Below the pieces are notes generated by a model. It searched no databases. It had not been told where the DNA came from and saw only the letters and a program-made list of their open reading frames with translations. The translations under genes and the position numbers were made by a program. A DNA stretch of 64,000 nt from the NCBI GenBank assembly GCA_016860845.1, contig BOKF01000008.1, forward strand, positions 1 to 64,000. The letters are read 5' to 3'. This document shows, one piece after another, positions 49,616-59,235 of this stretch. This DNA is from Chloroflexota bacterium. GTDB taxonomy: Bacteria; Chloroflexota; Anaerolineae; 4572-78; J111. Numbering within the stretch: position 1 is the first letter of the stretch; every line of letters starts with the position of its first letter.

Positions 49616-52600
49616 CTATTTCTGGGTCTGCGCCTCAACGCCGGTCCAATCGTCGGGAACTTCGTGTTCCAACCAATAGCTGGCTCGTTTCAAATAGAGC
49701 TGAGCCGCCTTATCTGCCGGATGCTGGCGGAGTACCTGTTCCAGGTAAGCTCTAGCCTCGGCAAATTGTTTACCGTAGTAAGACATCAGGCCCTGTTCAA
49801 AGTCCCCCTTCGTTTGCAGCCGGATCTCTATGATTTCTTCTGGTTCCCCATCAAAAACCTCAAAGACCGGGACGGCTTCCTGGCGGCCCTGAACTTGAAC
49901 TTTATCCAGAAATCTTAGTTTATATTGGCTGGGGTCTTTTAGACGATTCAAGGCCTCGCCGCTCATAATCAGCGAAACACCGTAGACCTTGGTCAAGCCT
50001 TCCAGGCGGGAGGTCAGGTTAACCACGTCCGATAGAAAATCGCCCTGCATGCGCTCTGCCTCGCCGACAGTTCCCAGCATCATTTTCCCGGTATGGATGC
50101 CGATGCCGATCCGGATGGGAAATTCACCCCGTTGCTGGCGCTCTTTATTGAAAAGAGTGACCTGTTTCAGTTTTCCGATAGAGGCCTCGAGGGCATCTTC
50201 AACCCGCTCCGGAAAGACAGCCATCATGCCATCGCCTAAATATTTGACAATGATACCGCGATGCCGTCTGATGACAGGGCTGACCCGGCCAAAATAGGCG
50301 TTGACAAAATCAAAATTCTCCTGCGGGGTCATTGTCTCTGAGAGGGTGGTAAAGGCGCGAATATCTGAAAAGAGAACGGCCATCTCCTGCTGGACGTGGT
50401 CGCCCAGCTTGATTTCGACAATGCTGTCTTTGCCCAGGAAATCGAGAAACTCGCGGGGCATAAAGCGGCTGTAGCCGGTGGTCAAGGCCACTTGATGGCT
50501 ATAAAGGCTGGCGTTTTCAATCGAAATCGCCGCTTGGCCGGAGAGCAGGGTCAAGACCTCTACTCGATCTGGCGTAAACGCGCCGGTGGCCAGGTTATTT
50601 TCCAGGTAAAGCAGGCCGGTCAATTTGCCCTGGTTGATCAACGGGGTGCATAAGACAGATTTGACCTGGTTTTGGATAATGTAAGGATCATGGCTAAAAA
50701 TGCTCTCGTGGGCGGCGTCATTTAGCACCACGGTTTCCCTGGTTCTAATGACATAATTGATAACGGCGGGAGACAGCTTGGGGCTGTGCTCAATAGGAAT
50801 TGAGTGCAGGGCCGTTACCTCCGGGTCACTGTGAGATTCACGGTTGGCGATGTTCCCTTCCGCTTCGATGACCCAGCGGCCTTTCTTATCCAGGATAAGA
50901 ATGCCTGTCTGGGCGCCGGCGTTTTCGATAACGATTTTCATTAACTTTTCCAGCAGCCGGTCGAGCACAATTTCGCCGGAGATGGCCTGGGAGGCTTTGA
51001 GCACGCTGGCGAGATCGAGGATGCTGGCAGCGGCTTCACCTGTATCTGTGGTTGGGGTGGTTGAGACAGGCAGTTGGCGCGAGCGGGCCTCAGCCTGAAC
51101 CAGAAACTGCGGATAACGTGCTTCCAAATCTTTAACCTTGGCCAGCGCGCCCCAGCGACGATAGGCGTAGTGGGCATCACGGAGGTAGTGACCGGCCAGC
51201 CGTGTTTGGTTTTGGCCCAGATAAAAATTACCGGCCAGTTCATAGGCCAGGGCTTCTTCGTTGAGATATTCATTTTCTCTAGCCAGGTCAATCGCTTGCT
51301 CGTAAAATTCTCTGGCCTCACGTTGATGATCCAACACGCGGGCCTGTTCAGCCTCAATCAAATAAAATTTGTGCAAGTAATTCTGGGGAGCGTGCTGCGC
51401 CCACTTTTTCATTTTTTCCTGGTTAGCGCTAACTTTTTCGAGGAGGTCTTCTTTTGCGGGTGCTTGAGCATCAGAATAAGCGGCCAGCCTGGCAAGCGAA
51501 TCATAGAAATAGAAAACGGGAACGTGTGACGTACCAATAACTCCGTTTAAATACTGTTCGGCCTGAGTGGCGTGGTCAACAGCCTGAGGATAGTTACGAA
51601 ACAGGTAACACAGGACAAGGGTGTTAAGGTGAATTTGAGCCAGGGCGTTCATATTATTCGCTTCAAGCAGGAGCGGCAGCATTGTCTCCTCGTCAAAACT
51701 CTGGCCCTTTAAGCGACAAGGGTTTTCTGCCTGTCCCATCAAGTTCAAGACGGCTTGCCGATATTGCCTGCTTAAATCCAAAACCGTGCCTTGCTTGAGC
51801 TGGTCAATCGCCTCACTATATTTGACCAGCTCATGGTCAAGCTCAGCCAGGGGCATGCCCGTCCAGTAGGCATGGTAAGTGTAGACAAAGGCGGCCAAAG
51901 CGGCATATTCTATCGCGCCTGTTTCAAGGCCGATTTGATAGGACTCAAGCAAGGGGCGCTGCGTGGCCCGGAGAGGCTCCTGCCAGTGTTTGACAAAGCC
52001 ATTAACCATAAATGTAGTACTGGCTTTGATTTCCTGGGCATTGAACTGTTCAACCAGGTTCAAAGCGAGTTTGCCGAAACGATAGCCGGCATCAATATCG
52101 CCGACTACGGCACAGAGGATCAACCCGTAAGAGGCGTAAGCCTGAGCCGATAAAGGGGTATTGCCATGTTTGACGGATAATCTGACGACGCTCAGGACAA
52201 TGAGCACAAACAATTCCGGCGCGCCAATATAAGCCGGGCTAAACAATCTCATCAGCAAGGCTATTGTCGCCAGTTTGGAGAGGTCTGTCATTTCCGGCAG
52301 ATTGATTAGATCCTCGATGTCCTTACCGGCTATAGCCTGGTGAGTCTCCTCAAGGGCGCGGCCAATGTCCGCATAGTCCGGCTTCTCCGGCAGTTTCAGC
52401 CCCAACTGCTCCAGAACATCAAGCCCCACTTTGATTGCTTCCATGATCCTGTGCTGAGCAACATAGCCAGCTTCGATAAGGCATTCATATACTTTTACCT
52501 TGTCAAGGAGGCTGTTGGCATGTTGGAGCACGACCCCACTCAACTGCTCCATCCCCTCATAGTCACCGCTGAGATAGGCCGCTTCTGTCGCTTCTACATA

Positions 52601-55027
52601 AAGCGCCAGGCTCAATTCGTACTGCTGCGACCAGCTATCTTCTCCAAGCAAGCCGATACCCATCCGCAGGTAATTGAGGGCGGCTTGATAGGCCGCTGTC
52701 CCCTTTGCTTTTTGACCGGCCAGCAAGTTTAATTCTGCCAATTCCAGCCGTTCTGCCTGGCTGCTGATGTGTTTGAGACCCAAATTCAGTTGGTCAACAA
52801 TTTCAAAGATCTTCTGTTCGCGCTTTTCCGGGGGGGTATGCTGCAGGAGGAGTTGCCCTACCTGGCGGTGAATAACTCCTTTATCCTCATCTGAAAGAAG
52901 ATAATAAGCCGCCTGTTGGATACGGTCGTGGGCAAACTTATAGTCAACCGTTACTTCATCAGCCAACCCCTCCACCTCCAGATCCATGACCTTGTAAGCG
53001 TCATTCAGAGGCAAAACCAGACCCTCTGTAATTGCCTGCCACAAGTCGGCGGCTGTCTGGCTGGGCAATTTTTCATGGACAAGAGCCAGAGTATGAAGAT
53101 CGAACTGGTTGCCGATACAAGCAGCCAGCTTCAAGACCTGCTGCGTCTCCTGGCTCAATCTCTGCATCTTGCCGGCCATCAGTTCGACGACATTGTTGGT
53201 CATGTCCCGCGACTGAATTTCGGCCAGATTCCAGCGCCAGCCGCTCCCGTGGACCTCTTTATCCGGGGTATGCTCAAATACCAGCAGCGACTCGGTATAG
53301 AGCGACTTCAAAAACTCGTTCATGAAAAAGGGATTGCCGGCGGTTTTAGCCGCCACTAACTCGGCCAGAGGATTGACTCTTTCGGGTGAGGTATGGAGCA
53401 TGTCGGCCATAAACTGATTAACATGGGGAAAATCTAAGGGTTTGAGAGAAATATGAGCGGTGGGTCTGCCGGCCTGCTGGATATCAGCCAGGGTTAATCG
53501 CAGCGGGTGAGCCTCGCCGACTTCATTATCCCGATACGCCCCCATGACAAACAGGTATTGGCTGTCCGGCGCAGTCAGCAGCAATCTGAGCAAATCCAGC
53601 GAAGCAATGTCGGCCCACTGCAAATCGTCTAGAAAGAGTACGAGGGGATGTTCTGGCCGGGTAAAAACCTGGATAAAGTTTTGAAAGACCAGCTTGAAGC
53701 GGTTCTGAGCTTCGGATGGGGGCAGATCGGGCGCTGCCGGCTGAGGGCCAACGATCAGTTCCACCTGGGGAATTATTTCGATAATTACCTGGGCGTTTGT
53801 GCCTAGAGCGTCTAACATTTTGGTGCGCCACTCGGCAATTTCTGCCTCACTCCCCGCCAAAAGCTGCTGAATTAAAGACTGAAAGGCGCGAACGAGAGAG
53901 GCATAGGGAATATTTCGTTGCAATTGGTCGAACTTACCGGCGATGAAGTAGCCCCGCTGGCGGGTGATAGGCCGGTAGACTTCCTGGATCAAGGCTGATT
54001 TGCCCACGCCGGCGTAACCGGAGACGAGCATCAGTTCGCAGGCGCCCTGGCCAACACGCTCAAAAGCGGCCAAGAGTCGCTCGATTTCCTGTTCTCGGCC
54101 ATACAGTTTTTGGGGAAGTTGGAAGCGGTCGGCAATATCATGGCGGCCCAGAGAAAAAGGCTCAATCAGTCCACTGGTTTGCCACTGGCGCAGACATTCC
54201 GCTAAATCCGCCTTAAGGCCGATCACCGACTGGTAACGGTCTTCGGCGTTTTTAGCCATCAGCTTGAGGACAATTTGCGAAAGCGGCAGGGGGATAGCAG
54301 TATCAAGTTCATGAGGCGGGGTGGGCTGTTTGGCAAGATGGGCATGGACTAAGGCCAGCGCATCGGAGGATGGGAAGGGTAATTGGCCCGTCAACATCTG
54401 ATAAAAGGTGACGCCCAGGGAGTAAAAATCGCTGCGGTAGTCTAAAGCTCGATTCATCCGTCCGGTTTGTTCCGGGGAGATGTAGGCCAACGTTCCTTCC
54501 AAAACATTGGGGTTGCGCAGGGTCGGGTTTTCACGGGAGAGGGTTGTGGAAATGCCAAAGTCAATAATTTTGATCTGGCGGCTCGCCGGGTGCAAAACAA
54601 TGTTGGAAGGATTAATATCTTTGTGGATGATTTGTCGTTGATGGATTTGCCCCAAAATATCGGCTATCTCAAGGGCCAGCGGTAGAAACTCAGTGACGGT
54701 GAAGGGTTTGCGTTGGAGGTACCGGTCGAGGGAGTCGCCGCCAAAATCTTCCAGGACCATGATCCAGCGCTGTTGGTCGCTTTCCAGGCTGTAAGCTTCC
54801 ACCACACCCGGCAGAGCCTCTCCCGTACCGGGTGAAGGGTTTAAGTTCTGGGTTCTTTCAAATTCTCGCTTGAACCAGGCGATCTTTTCCGGGGAAGGAT
54901 AGGCCTGTTTTAGCATTTTGAGGATAACGGATTGACTATTTGCCCTGGAGAGTCCCCGATAAACCAGCGAATTACTACTCTCGTGAATCGTTTCCTTAAT
55001 TTGATAGCCCGATAGGGAGACTGCCAT
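49616..55027 (-). CDS. Ser/Thr kinase-AAA ATPase-TPR-GAF-class III cyclase
   Basis: An 1803-residue cytoplasmic signalling giant. Kinase domain (1-280): VILK (Lys37), HKDINPSN (Asp137, Asn142; HKD instead of HRD) and DFG (156-158); the Gly-rich loop is degenerate (IHESSNSLVYRG). AAA_16-type ATPase with Walker A GYAGVGKS (337-344) and Walker B LVLFLDDLQWAD. A long helical/TPR region (about 700-1300), a GAF domain (about 1330-1500), and a class III adenylate/guanylate cyclase domain with both metal Asps (FSD1555, GD1599) and NLTSR (Asn1670, Arg1674). A short TPR-like end follows. Related proteins often end in a histidine kinase instead. It is 86 bases downstream of the amine oxidase gene, same direction. 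Confidence 0.9.
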   Translation of the reverse strand: MAVSLSGYQIKETIHESSNSLVYRGLSRANSQSVILKMLKQAYPSPEKIAWFKREFERTQNLNPSPGTGEALPGVVEAYSLESDQQRWIMVLEDFGGDSLDRYLQRKPFTVTEFLPLALEIADILGQIHQRQIIHKDINPSNIVLHPASRQIKIIDFGISTTLSRENPTLRNPNVLEGTLAYISPEQTGRMNRALDYRSDFYSLGVTFYQMLTGQLPFPSSDALALVHAHLAKQPTPPHELDTAIPLPLSQIVLKLMAKNAEDRYQSVIGLKADLAECLRQWQTSGLIEPFSLGRHDIADRFQLPQKLYGREQEIERLLAAFERVGQGACELMLVSGYAGVGKSALIQEVYRPITRQRGYFIAGKFDQLQRNIPYASLVRAFQSLIQQLLAGSEAEIAEWRTKMLDALGTNAQVIIEIIPQVELIVGPQPAAPDLPPSEAQNRFKLVFQNFIQVFTRPEHPLVLFLDDLQWADIASLDLLRLLLTAPDSQYLFVMGAYRDNEVGEAHPLRLTLADIQQAGRPTAHISLKPLDFPHVNQFMADMLHTSPERVNPLAELVAAKTAGNPFFMNEFLKSLYTESLLVFEHTPDKEVHGSGWRWNLAEIQSRDMTNNVVELMAGKMQRLSQETQQVLKLAACIGNQFDLHTLALVHEKLPSQTAADLWQAITEGLVLPLNDAYKVMDLEVEGLADEVTVDYKFAHDRIQQAAYYLLSDEDKGVIHRQVGQLLLQHTPPEKREQKIFEIVDQLNLGLKHISSQAERLELAELNLLAGQKAKGTAAYQAALNYLRMGIGLLGEDSWSQQYELSLALYVEATEAAYLSGDYEGMEQLSGVVLQHANSLLDKVKVYECLIEAGYVAQHRIMEAIKVGLDVLEQLGLKLPEKPDYADIGRALEETHQAIAGKDIEDLINLPEMTDLSKLATIALLMRLFSPAYIGAPELFVLIVLSVVRLSVKHGNTPLSAQAYASYGLILCAVVGDIDAGYRFGKLALNLVEQFNAQEIKASTTFMVNGFVKHWQEPLRATQRPLLESYQIGLETGAIEYAALAAFVYTYHAYWTGMPLAELDHELVKYSEAIDQLKQGTVLDLSRQYRQAVLNLMGQAENPCRLKGQSFDEETMLPLLLEANNMNALAQIHLNTLVLCYLFRNYPQAVDHATQAEQYLNGVIGTSHVPVFYFYDSLARLAAYSDAQAPAKEDLLEKVSANQEKMKKWAQHAPQNYLHKFYLIEAEQARVLDHQREAREFYEQAIDLARENEYLNEEALAYELAGNFYLGQNQTRLAGHYLRDAHYAYRRWGALAKVKDLEARYPQFLVQAEARSRQLPVSTTPTTDTGEAAASILDLASVLKASQAISGEIVLDRLLEKLMKIVIENAGAQTGILILDKKGRWVIEAEGNIANRESHSDPEVTALHSIPIEHSPKLSPAVINYVIRTRETVVLNDAAHESIFSHDPYIIQNQVKSVLCTPLINQGKLTGLLYLENNLATGAFTPDRVEVLTLLSGQAAISIENASLYSHQVALTTGYSRFMPREFLDFLGKDSIVEIKLGDHVQQEMAVLFSDIRAFTTLSETMTPQENFDFVNAYFGRVSPVIRRHRGIIVKYLGDGMMAVFPERVEDALEASIGKLKQVTLFNKERQQRGEFPIRIGIGIHTGKMMLGTVGEAERMQGDFLSDVVNLTSRLEGLTKVYGVSLIMSGEALNRLKDPSQYKLRFLDKVQVQGRQEAVPVFEVFDGEPEEIIEIRLQTKGDFEQGLMSYYGKQFAEARAYLEQVLRQHPADKAAQLYLKRASYWLEHEVPDDWTGVEAQTQK

Positions 55028-55113
55028 TTATGCCCGTCCTTTACTTTCAATCAAACCGCCAACCATTAGAACCCAATAAAACTTTGAATGCCTCTTGCAC
55101 TGCAACATCTGGG

Positions 55114-56892
55114 TCAAGGGCCAAAATCATACTCCGGGTCAACCCAATCGGGCCGGGGCAGGCCGAAGTAGGTTTCCAGAACCATTTCCGCGGTGTTGAG
55201 GGCGCCTTCAACCCAGCCCTGAGAGGCGGAATAGGCTTCGCCGCACAGGAAAATGTTAATACCAGGGATCGGCTGGCGAATGCTGGGGATAACTTCCCAA
55301 CTCCGCACGTGGGGATTCCAATCATGCCAGCCCCCGCCAAAAGGATCGTCGCCCCAATAGTGGTAAATAGCGGCATAGGGTTCGGGAATCTTTCCGGGTT
55401 TAAGCCCATGCATTTGGGCCAGTTGCCGCTGAACCGCGCTGACCATATCCTCTGGCGCAAACAGGTTTTGTCCGCCATTGAAGTTGCCCCCATAGGGGGC
55501 ATCATGAACTCCCAGGCGAGACGCATGTAAAAATCCATCCCAAAAGGGGCTAATAACGTCATCGTTCAAAGAAGCCAGCAAGAGCGACTTTCCATCTTCT
55601 TGCTTCCCCAGATAGTAGCAAACCCGGATGGGTAAATCGGTGATGGAAAAGCCACATGTAATCTGCTCATTGGGAACCTTGCCCGGCCCGTATTCCAGGG
55701 ATTCCCACCAGGGCTGGTCATAGGCTAAGAAGATTTTGCCGGCTAACGCCGGGGTAACGGTATTCATCTCAGTCTTGAAACGAGGATTTTGGAAGATAAC
55801 GCTGGCCGGATCAAGTAACTTCAGCGCCCGTTGCGGCAGCGCCAGGACCACATAACGGGCGTACACGGTGGAGTCAAGGGGTATTCCGGTTGGGCCTATA
55901 TCCAGGGCAATTAAGGGTTCGCCGTTATGGTATTCGAGGCGCAGACGGCGCAAGGAGGTTTGCAGATGCACCGAACCACCCTCGTTTCGAAAATGTTTGA
56001 CCAACATTTTGGGCAGCTCTTGGTAACCATTTTTGAGTTGCACAAAAGGTTCGGGGTTCAGGGCGAAGCAAAAATCTGCGTCTAAATTATTCACAATAGA
56101 GTCGTAGAAGTTGAAGTTGCGGAAATCCGAATAATCATAAGATGAATCCGAAATAAGCTGGTAGGCCTCGCTGCTGAGCCTGGCTTCCAGGACATTCCAA
56201 AACCCCAACTCGTAGAGCGGTCTTTGGGAAAAGGCCGGCCCGCTATCGTTAACCCTGGCATTACGAAGCAGAGGGATCAATTCTTGCTTCCTTTTCTTAA
56301 ATGCCTCCCCAAGATCACCTTGCTTCAGCGCCTCTGCTATATCAGCAATGATTTGTTTGGTTTGTTCGGGTATTCCGGCCAGGCTTGCTTCTTCTACCAG
56401 TTCATCCAAGTCCTTCTCTTTTTCGTCATTTCTAAGGAAATAAGGGATCACACTGGGGTAAAATTTTCGCTTGCGGGGACCGCTCAGCAAGTTATCTTTA
56501 TAGTTGAAACGATGCCCTCGTAGATACTGAAAGTAGCGCTTGTTATAGCTCGAAGATGCAGCAAGCTCAAGCCCCAGTTCTTGGGTGGCTAAGCCAAAAA
56601 CATTTTGCATGTACTTGGCAAAGCCCTGGCCCCCCAATTCAGCCGGCAGGCTGGTCATTCCCGGTAGATGGTATGACCAAAGCCGGCCTCCAATACGGTT
56701 ACTTAGCTCGAACAATCCGATGTCCAGCCGCTCTTTGCCGCTGAGTTGTAACAGCCGCTTGAGTACCGGGTTTGCAGCCGGATCTGATTTCATTAAGCGA
56801 TAAGCCGTATAAGCGCCAGAAACACCCCCGCCGATAATGGCAATATCAATGAGGGGCGCTGGCTGCGAGTTGCCTGCATGAGCATGAGTCAT
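55114..56892 (-). CDS. flavin-dependent amine oxidase-type oxidoreductase
   Basis: A 592-residue FAD enzyme of the amine-oxidase / L-amino-acid-oxidase group: N-terminal dinucleotide motif IAIIGGGVSGAYTAYRL (about 17-33), RIGGRLWSY, AELGGQGF, and the C-terminal FAD strand INIFLCGEAYSASQGWVEGALNTAEMVLE. It should oxidise an amine, amino acid or similar group with O2. No signal peptide. The gene is six bases after the PhyH gene in the same direction, so both belong to the RiPP operon; oxidation of a peptide terminus or a Lys side chain is an inference. A generic monoamine or polyamine oxidase unrelated to the peptide is the alternative. Confidence 0.88.
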   Translation of the reverse strand: MTHAHAGNSQPAPLIDIAIIGGGVSGAYTAYRLMKSDPAANPVLKRLLQLSGKERLDIGLFELSNRIGGRLWSYHLPGMTSLPAELGGQGFAKYMQNVFGLATQELGLELAASSSYNKRYFQYLRGHRFNYKDNLLSGPRKRKFYPSVIPYFLRNDEKEKDLDELVEEASLAGIPEQTKQIIADIAEALKQGDLGEAFKKRKQELIPLLRNARVNDSGPAFSQRPLYELGFWNVLEARLSSEAYQLISDSSYDYSDFRNFNFYDSIVNNLDADFCFALNPEPFVQLKNGYQELPKMLVKHFRNEGGSVHLQTSLRRLRLEYHNGEPLIALDIGPTGIPLDSTVYARYVVLALPQRALKLLDPASVIFQNPRFKTEMNTVTPALAGKIFLAYDQPWWESLEYGPGKVPNEQITCGFSITDLPIRVCYYLGKQEDGKSLLLASLNDDVISPFWDGFLHASRLGVHDAPYGGNFNGGQNLFAPEDMVSAVQRQLAQMHGLKPGKIPEPYAAIYHYWGDDPFGGGWHDWNPHVRSWEVIPSIRQPIPGINIFLCGEAYSASQGWVEGALNTAEMVLETYFGLPRPDWVDPEYDFGP

Positions 56893-56898
56893 AAATCT

Positions 56899-57579
56899 CT
56901 ACCTTCCCGTTGCTTGAAAAATAGTGACCAAAACCCGGCGTAATTGGTCGGTTTGATTAGGCCCGGCGTAATGCAGCACAAAACAGTGATGCACTGTTGC
57001 TTCGCCCGGCAAGAGGGGGCAGGCGATAGCCTGCGCCTCGTTAACATTTTCGGTGATCAAGAACCCATCGTTGGCTTGATAGGGCTGTATCCCTTGACGA
57101 TGAGACCCCCCGATAAATTGTAAACAACCACTTTCCTTTATCATCGGGTCCAGTGGCATCCAGACAGTGGCGCTGCGATAGGGCGGGGGCCGATAAGTAG
57201 CATCCTGGTGCCAGGGCGTCCCCCCGCAGCCCGCCGGTTTGATAAATAGCCGCCAGCCGCTGATAAGGTCGGTTGCCTCAGCCTCAAGCAGTCTGGCTAC
57301 TACTCTGAGCGCATTTCGATAGTAGGTCGTGTTCTTGAGAGTGGGAAACAGTTCTTTCGGTGCACTGACCGTTAAGGGCGCTGGTTGAGGATTAACGCGG
57401 CTAATTTGGGCCAGCTCCGCCAGTGTATAGCCCGTTTTTCGCTCGACGATCTGGGCGCAGACCTCCCCCAGTGATTCGATCTCTGAGTCAGAGGTGATCC
57501 GGCCCAAGTTGAGGTAGCCCTGTTCCTGAAACTGATGGAGTTGTTCATTCAATAAGTCAACCTGCAATTTGTTTTCCAC
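56899..57579 (-). CDS. phytanoyl-CoA dioxygenase (PhyH)-family Fe(II)/2OG oxygenase
   Basis: A 226-residue PhyH-type oxygenase. Metal triad candidates: His124 and Asp126 in PWHQDATY, and the distal His203 in VLHYAGPN; Arg214/Arg215 (QLRR) would hold 2-oxoglutarate. ESGCLQFIGGSHRQG is the typical central loop. It should hydroxylate or desaturate a small substrate or peptide with O2 and 2-oxoglutarate. Start is GTG with AGGAG seven bases upstream. It lies between the SagB-type dehydrogenase (93 bases) and the amine oxidase (6 bases), so it is probably a tailoring enzyme of the RiPP operon. Confidence 0.9.
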   Translation of the reverse strand: MENKLQVDLLNEQLHQFQEQGYLNLGRITSDSEIESLGEVCAQIVERKTGYTLAELAQISRVNPQPAPLTVSAPKELFPTLKNTTYYRNALRVVARLLEAEATDLISGWRLFIKPAGCGGTPWHQDATYRPPPYRSATVWMPLDPMIKESGCLQFIGGSHRQGIQPYQANDGFLITENVNEAQAIACPLLPGEATVHHCFVLHYAGPNQTDQLRRVLVTIFQATGR

Positions 57580-57672
57580 GCTCGAACTCCTGCTATCAGC
57601 CTAAAACCGGAGTGAAAAAGGTACACTTTTACACTCCGAAATCGGATGGATTTTGTGCAATCTCGATCTTAG

Positions 57673-59097
57673 CTACCGCCCGGCCTTGGTCCCTAAAGTA
57701 AATTCGCCGACGGAAGTCTCGGCGTAATAATCCGTGCCGGCAGCAGCGGCAAACGAGTCTGAATTTCCGCCGCCCAGGGCGCAAGCAGCCAGCCCCATCG
57801 CGGTAGCGACAAGGTACATGGTTTGGTAGAGCACGCCGACATTCTTCAAGATAAGGGCGTAGGCCATAGCCTCATATTTCCAGGTCACTCTTTGAAAACG
57901 AGCCGCCAGGATGATCAAAACCTGGGGCTTACTCTGTGCGGCGGCGGCATAAGAGGCCTCCTGCAGGAGAACATCCACTGCGTCGGCGCGGTCAGCCAGC
58001 CGGCAAAGTTGATGCTCACGCGGGTCATAATGGTAGAGACCCTGGCCAAGCCCGGTACAAGCCCTGGCTGCCACGTAAAGTTCCAATTCATAACAGGCTC
58101 CCCCATTAGGGTAGGGTCTGCTGCTGTACTCATACAAACCCTGCTCTGCTTGATGCAAAGTTCTGATGCGGGCTGTGCGATAGAGAAACTCACCTAACTG
58201 CTCAACGGTGATGGGCCGGTCGCTGTTATGGTTGCGAAGGGATTGTCTTTCTTCCAGGACCCAAGTGAAGGATGGATCGTCTTTCTTGAGGGTATCCAGG
58301 TCGGGCTTGTACAAACTAATCGTTTCTCCTGACGTCAGCGGTTTAACCACAGGCAGGGGCTGAATCTTGTTGCGAAAACGATAGGTAGCGCCGTAGGGGC
58401 CGGCGTGTCGGCCCAGCCGGCTTCTTGAATGGAAAAGCAGGTCATGAAAATCCCATTGGGCCAGTGTTTCCGGTTCTTCTTTTCCATCCTCCCGTACCAT
58501 ATCGCACCCCAGCAGCAAACTCATAAACAAAGAAACAGAGGCATCGGTTATATCCTGAAAATCCTTACCCAACTCGATCAAAGTCCGGGATGTCGCCAAG
58601 CCATGCAGCATGGCTGTAGCTTGCCAACTGTGCAGCACGATTTTGGCCTGCGCCAACGGCGATTCCAGGACAAATTGTCCACCGTTTTGATGCAGATAAG
58701 CAAAGCGTGACAGGCTATACGGTCTATCGAGGACAGGCTCAACGAGTCTGAATTGATAAGTGGGCGAGGTTGGGACAATTGTGGCTAACTTGATTCCATT
58801 GGAGATGACGGTGTGACAAATCAAGCCAGATTGGGTAAAACGTTGCAGGTAGTAGAGTATCTTGGGCAAGCCGACACTCCCATCATACTGTCCGGCCAGG
58901 TCTATCAGTTCCTTTTCCGTCGCTCCCTCAGCCGATAGGAGCCGCAGCACCGCTGCCAAGCCCTTTGAAGCTTGCCCCAGCGGCAAATTCCCGCCAGACG
59001 ACTCCAGGGCAGCATTTCCATCTGCTTGCTCAAGCAGAGAGATACCCTCCTTAAACGATAAAACAAAACCTTGAGCCAATAGATCAGAACTATTCAT
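57673..59097 (-). CDS. SagB/ThcOx-type FMN azoline dehydrogenase
   Basis: A 474-residue nitroreductase-fold enzyme that oxidises azolines to azoles in TOMM pathways. Two winged-helix-like leader-recognition segments come first (about 10-105 and 115-210), as in cyanobactin ThcOx, then the FMN domain (about 255-474): EERQSLRNHNSDRPITVEQLGEFLYRTAR, RPYPNGGACYELELYVAARA, LYHYDP, WKYEAMAYALILKNVGVLYQTMYLVATAMGLAACALGGG. Bulk and motifs point to SagB rather than a simple nitroreductase. GAGGAG precedes the ATG. A palindrome lies between this gene and the cyclodehydratase gene upstream. Confidence 0.93.
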   Translation of the reverse strand: MNSSDLLAQGFVLSFKEGISLLEQADGNAALESSGGNLPLGQASKGLAAVLRLLSAEGATEKELIDLAGQYDGSVGLPKILYYLQRFTQSGLICHTVISNGIKLATIVPTSPTYQFRLVEPVLDRPYSLSRFAYLHQNGGQFVLESPLAQAKIVLHSWQATAMLHGLATSRTLIELGKDFQDITDASVSLFMSLLLGCDMVREDGKEEPETLAQWDFHDLLFHSRSRLGRHAGPYGATYRFRNKIQPLPVVKPLTSGETISLYKPDLDTLKKDDPSFTWVLEERQSLRNHNSDRPITVEQLGEFLYRTARIRTLHQAEQGLYEYSSRPYPNGGACYELELYVAARACTGLGQGLYHYDPREHQLCRLADRADAVDVLLQEASYAAAAQSKPQVLIILAARFQRVTWKYEAMAYALILKNVGVLYQTMYLVATAMGLAACALGGGNSDSFAAAAGTDYYAETSVGEFTLGTKAGR

Positions 59098-59148
59098 TGG
59101 GAGGTCTCCTCACCTCACCCGATTGGCCTATCCCAAGTTCGTGGTAAC

Positions 59149-59175
59149 GTAGGACAAGCTGACAACTTGTCCTAC
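59149..59175. repeat. 27-bp dispersed palindrome in the RiPP operon
   Basis: GTAGGACAAG (59149-59158) faces CTTGTCCTAC (59166-59175) across a 7-base loop, in the 138-base gap between the cyclodehydratase and the dehydrogenase genes. The GTAGGACAA arms match those of the palindrome at 4776-4801. Confidence 0.8.
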
Positions 59176-59235
59176 AGCACCGCCTGAAGTTTAGGATGCG
59201 CCCTCACCCAACAGACAAAAATGGTCGTGGAATGG

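Noticed and set aside
57673..59097. Generic nitroreductase
   Set aside because: Length, two winged-helix-like front segments and position next to a YcaO cyclodehydratase fit SagB/ThcOx instead.
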